From Acidovorax sp. (GTDB taxonomy: Bacteria; Pseudomonadota; Gammaproteobacteria; Burkholderiales; Burkholderiaceae_C): 18,776 nucleotides of DNA. Shown here one piece after another: positions 16,666 to 18,776 of this stretch. How positions within the stretch are numbered: the first letter of the stretch is position 1; each line of letters begins with the position of its first letter. Both the position numbers and the translations under genes were made by a program. The notes beneath the pieces were generated by a model, which did no database searches, was not told the DNA's origin, and was given only the letters and a program-made list of their open reading frames with translations. The stretch lies in assembly GCA_030150585.1 (NCBI GenBank), contig JASLFM010000104.1, positions 1 through 18,776 of the forward strand, read 5' to 3'.

Positions 16666-17303
16666 ATCCGCGCAGCGCCGAGCCCCAAGGCATTGCCGCC
16701 ATCCTGGCCGAATGGCGCGCGCAGCAGGCGCACCGCGCCGATCCCGTGCGCTTTCTCGCCATCGAGGCGCTGGAGCGGCGTGCGGCTGCGCAGGGGGGCG
16801 AGGCAAGGCGCTTGCTCGACCTGCGGCTGGCCGCGCTGGTGGAGAGCTATCGGCAGGCCATGGCGGTGCGCGCCGGGCTTGCGCAAGCGCCTGCTCCCTC
16901 GCCCCCCCCACGCGGGGCCCTGGGCCGGCTGGCCGATGCCTTGGCGGCCGGGCCCACGCCCGCTCCGCAGGCCGCAGGGGCCATGCGCCCCGGGCCTTCG
17001 TCGGCGCATGAGCTGAAGGCGCTGCAGCGCTTTCGCGGCACCTGGGCGCGCCTGTCGGCCGAGCAGCGGCTGCGGCAGGCCCTGGCACAGGTGCCGCCGC
17101 AGGCGGGGCCGCTCAATTCGAACCACCTCGTGCACCGCGCGCTGGTGTTGATGCAGGAGACCTCGCCTGCGCACCTGCAGCGCTTCGTGGCGCATGTGGA
17201 TGCCCTGCTGAGCCTGGACCAGATGCAGTCCATGCCCAGTCCCACACTGCAGCGCTCTGGCGGGGCCAGAGGGGGTGGCGGGCGGCGCAGGGCGGGGCGA
17301 TGA
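16662..17303 (+). CDS. DUF2894 family protein
   Basis: This 213-residue protein matches the DUF2894 family as I remember it, mainly through the C-terminal block GPLNSNHLVHRALVLMQETS and the following HLQRFVAHVDALLSLDQM (about 146-185). The N-terminal half (about 10-70) is helical and charged. A Pro/Ala-rich linker (about 72-105) joins the two halves. It has no signal peptide or membrane helix, so it is probably cytoplasmic. It starts in an ATGA overlap with the MotB-like gene and is the last of the four genes. Function is unknown. With DUF3348 it is a candidate soluble partner of the motor tail. Confidence 0.77.
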   Translation: MNPRSAEPQGIAAILAEWRAQQAHRADPVRFLAIEALERRAAAQGGEARRLLDLRLAALVESYRQAMAVRAGLAQAPAPSPPPRGALGRLADALAAGPTPAPQAAGAMRPGPSSAHELKALQRFRGTWARLSAEQRLRQALAQVPPQAGPLNSNHLVHRALVLMQETSPAHLQRFVAHVDALLSLDQMQSMPSPTLQRSGGARGGGGRRRAGR

Positions 17304-18776
17304 GCCTGGCGGCGCGGCCCCGGCAGGACATGCCATTTGGGTACATTCCAGAGCATGGTCGTCTTGGAATACACGGAGTGGTGGTAGCTCGGAAGTCGTC
17401 GGTTCGCCTGCTGGCAGTGGCGGCCATGGCGCTGTTGCTGGGCCTGGCCGTGTTCTTCGTGCAGATCCTGCTCAGCAGCCGCGCGAGCGAGTGGAACCAT
17501 GCGCGCCGCACGCATGCCAACCTGGCGCAGGCCATGCAGAGCACCATCGAGCGGGCGATCGGCGGGATCGATCGTTCCATCGCGCGCGTGGTGGATGGCC
17601 TGGGGCAGCCCGACGTGATGGCGCTGCCGCCGAAGCTGCGCAACGGCGTGCTGTTCGATCACACCCTGCGAACCCATGGCGTGGCGGGCATCGCTGTGCT
17701 TGATGTGCGCGGCAACATCGTGGCCGATTCGGTGGGCGAGACACCCCGCTCCGGCAATTTCGCCGACCGCGACTACTTCCGCGTTTTCCAGCAGGACCCG
17801 TCCCGTCAGGACCTGTACGTGGGGCGGCCCGTGCAGGGGCGCTTCTCGGGCCGCTACATCGTTCCCGTGAGCCGCCCGTACTTCACGCCGGACGGCCGGT
17901 TCGCCGGCGTGGTCGTGGGCGGGCTGCACATGAGCTACGTCAACGAGCTTTTCTCGTCCGTGGACCTCGGGCCCGAGAGCGGGCTGGCGCTGGTGCATGC
18001 CGATGGGACCGTCCTGCTGCGCTTCCCGTCCAGCGAGGCCACCGCGGCGCCTATGCCGGGCGCGGCCTTGCTGGCCCAGGAATTGGCGTCGCCGGCCGGC
18101 GATTTCTCCGCCCCCGGCGCCGATGGTGCGCAGTGGCTCTACGCCTACCGGCGCGTAGGCCGCTATCCGCTGGTCGTACATGTGGAGCAGTCCTCCGGCG
18201 CCATCTTTGCATCGTGGCGCCGCAATGCCTGGGTGGTTGGCCTGGGGACGGCTGCTCTGATGGGGGCCTGCGTGGCGCTCACGCTGCTGTTCGTGCGCGA
18301 GCTGCGCCAGCGGCAGGCTGTGGGCGACCGGCTGCGGGAGACCGAGCACCACCTGCGCACGATCATGAACAACCTGCCTTCGCTCGTGAGCTACTGGGAC
18401 ACGGACCTGCGCAACCGCTATGCGAACCAGGCCCACGTGGCGTGGTTCGGCCGAACGCCGGAGCAACTGCACAACGCGCACCTGCGGGATGTGATTGGCC
18501 CCGGCATGCTCGCGCAGAATCATGCGCTGCGCTTGCGCGCGCTGCAGGGCGAGCCGCAGAACTTCGAGCGCACCATGGTCGACGCGCAGGGCGTAGAGCG
18601 GCACTGCCTGGTGTCCTACGTGCCCGATCGCGAGGGGGATGCCGTGCGGGGGCTGTTCGTGCAGCTCACCGACATCACCGAACGCCGGCGCATGGAAAGC
18701 GAACTCTTCGAAGAGAAGGAGCGCATGCACCTCACGCTGCAGTCCATCGCCGATGCCGTGGTGTGCACCGATGCGC
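17300..18776 (+). CDS. Membrane sensor with Cache and PAS domains, cut by the window end
   Basis: The frame is open to the window edge, so the gene is partial at its 3' end. From ATG 17300 there is a membrane helix (about 35-58), then a periplasmic double-Cache-like domain (about 60-305) with NFADRDYFRVFQQ and GRYIVPVSRPYF. A second helix (about 308-335) precedes a PAS domain (about 345-465) ending in LTDITERRRMESEL, and a second PAS appears to begin at the edge. Such proteins usually end in a GGDEF/EAL or histidine kinase output, which is not visible here. The start is uncertain. ATG 17300 overlaps the DUF2894 stop as ATGA; ATG 17330 and GTG 17378 are alternatives that better fit a short N-terminus. 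Confidence 0.8.
   Translation, partial: MSLAARPRQDMPFGYIPEHGRLGIHGVVVARKSSVRLLAVAAMALLLGLAVFFVQILLSSRASEWNHARRTHANLAQAMQSTIERAIGGIDRSIARVVDGLGQPDVMALPPKLRNGVLFDHTLRTHGVAGIAVLDVRGNIVADSVGETPRSGNFADRDYFRVFQQDPSRQDLYVGRPVQGRFSGRYIVPVSRPYFTPDGRFAGVVVGGLHMSYVNELFSSVDLGPESGLALVHADGTVLLRFPSSEATAAPMPGAALLAQELASPAGDFSAPGADGAQWLYAYRRVGRYPLVVHVEQSSGAIFASWRRNAWVVGLGTAALMGACVALTLLFVRELRQRQAVGDRLRETEHHLRTIMNNLPSLVSYWDTDLRNRYANQAHVAWFGRTPEQLHNAHLRDVIGPGMLAQNHALRLRALQGEPQNFERTMVDAQGVERHCLVSYVPDREGDAVRGLFVQLTDITERRRMESELFEEKERMHLTLQSIADAVVCTDA
17345..17370. promoter_or_regulatory. Inverted repeat before the sensor gene
   Basis: ATTCCA (17345-17350) and TGGAAT (17365-17370) are perfect 6-bp inverted arms separated by 14 bp. 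They lie between the DUF2894 stop and the GTG start candidates of the sensor. If translation starts at GTG 17378 this could be an operator; if it starts at ATG 17300 it is simply coding sequence. Confidence 0.25.

Noticed and set aside
13002..17303. Canonical Zorya type I or II defence system
   Set aside because: The motor pair is ZorAB-like, but no ZorC, ZorD helicase or ZorE nuclease is present within the window, and the partners are DUF3348 and DUF2894. I therefore call it ZorAB-like only.

Overview
The window reads as a GC-rich chromosomal segment of a Burkholderiales bacterium, most likely Comamonadaceae (Acidovorax, Alicycliphilus or Diaphorobacter-like). This rests on the 5S rRNA sequence, the DUF3348/DUF802/DUF2894 gene set, the glnA-ntrB-ntrC arrangement and an intergenic element that resembles one I remember from this family. 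No transposase, integrase, CRISPR array or tRNA is visible. Nearly all of the window is coding; the longest gap between genes is about 145 bp.

Bases 1-140 hold the 3' part of a 5S rRNA and the terminator of its rRNA operon. Bases 158-5594 hold six co-directional genes. They are an RsuA-type rRNA pseudouridine synthase, a secreted YncE-like beta-propeller, a secreted PdaA-like polysaccharide deacetylase, a sterol-desaturase-superfamily membrane hydroxylase, an EI24-domain membrane protein and a CinA N-terminal-type MoCF protein.

Bases 5543-10386 form a nitrogen-control locus. glnA is preceded by a textbook sigma-54 -24/-12 element. Upstream of it lie one perfect and one degenerate NtrC-type palindrome, the perfect one inside the end of the preceding gene. 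glnA ends in a rho-independent terminator and is followed by a small secreted coiled-coil protein, ntrB and ntrC. Bases 10387-12943 hold a family-39-like membrane glycosyltransferase and, on the minus strand, exodeoxyribonuclease III. The two are convergent and their stop codons overlap.

The most interesting part is 13002-17303, a tightly coupled four-gene operon: DUF3348, DUF802, an OmpA/MotB-like protein and DUF2894. The DUF802 protein has four predicted membrane helices with a MotA/TolQ/ZorA-type signature, followed by a cytoplasmic helical tail of about 590 residues built partly of tryptophan-marked repeats. The OmpA protein has a MotB/ZorB-like single membrane helix with a buried aspartate (D24) and a periplasmic peptidoglycan-binding domain. 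Together they look like an ion-driven rotary motor of the MotAB/ZorAB class. The two conserved partners have unknown function, and the helicase or nuclease effectors of known Zorya defence systems are absent. Every junction in the operon is an ATGA overlap. The same overlap links DUF2894 to the last gene, a Cache-PAS membrane sensor cut by the window edge.
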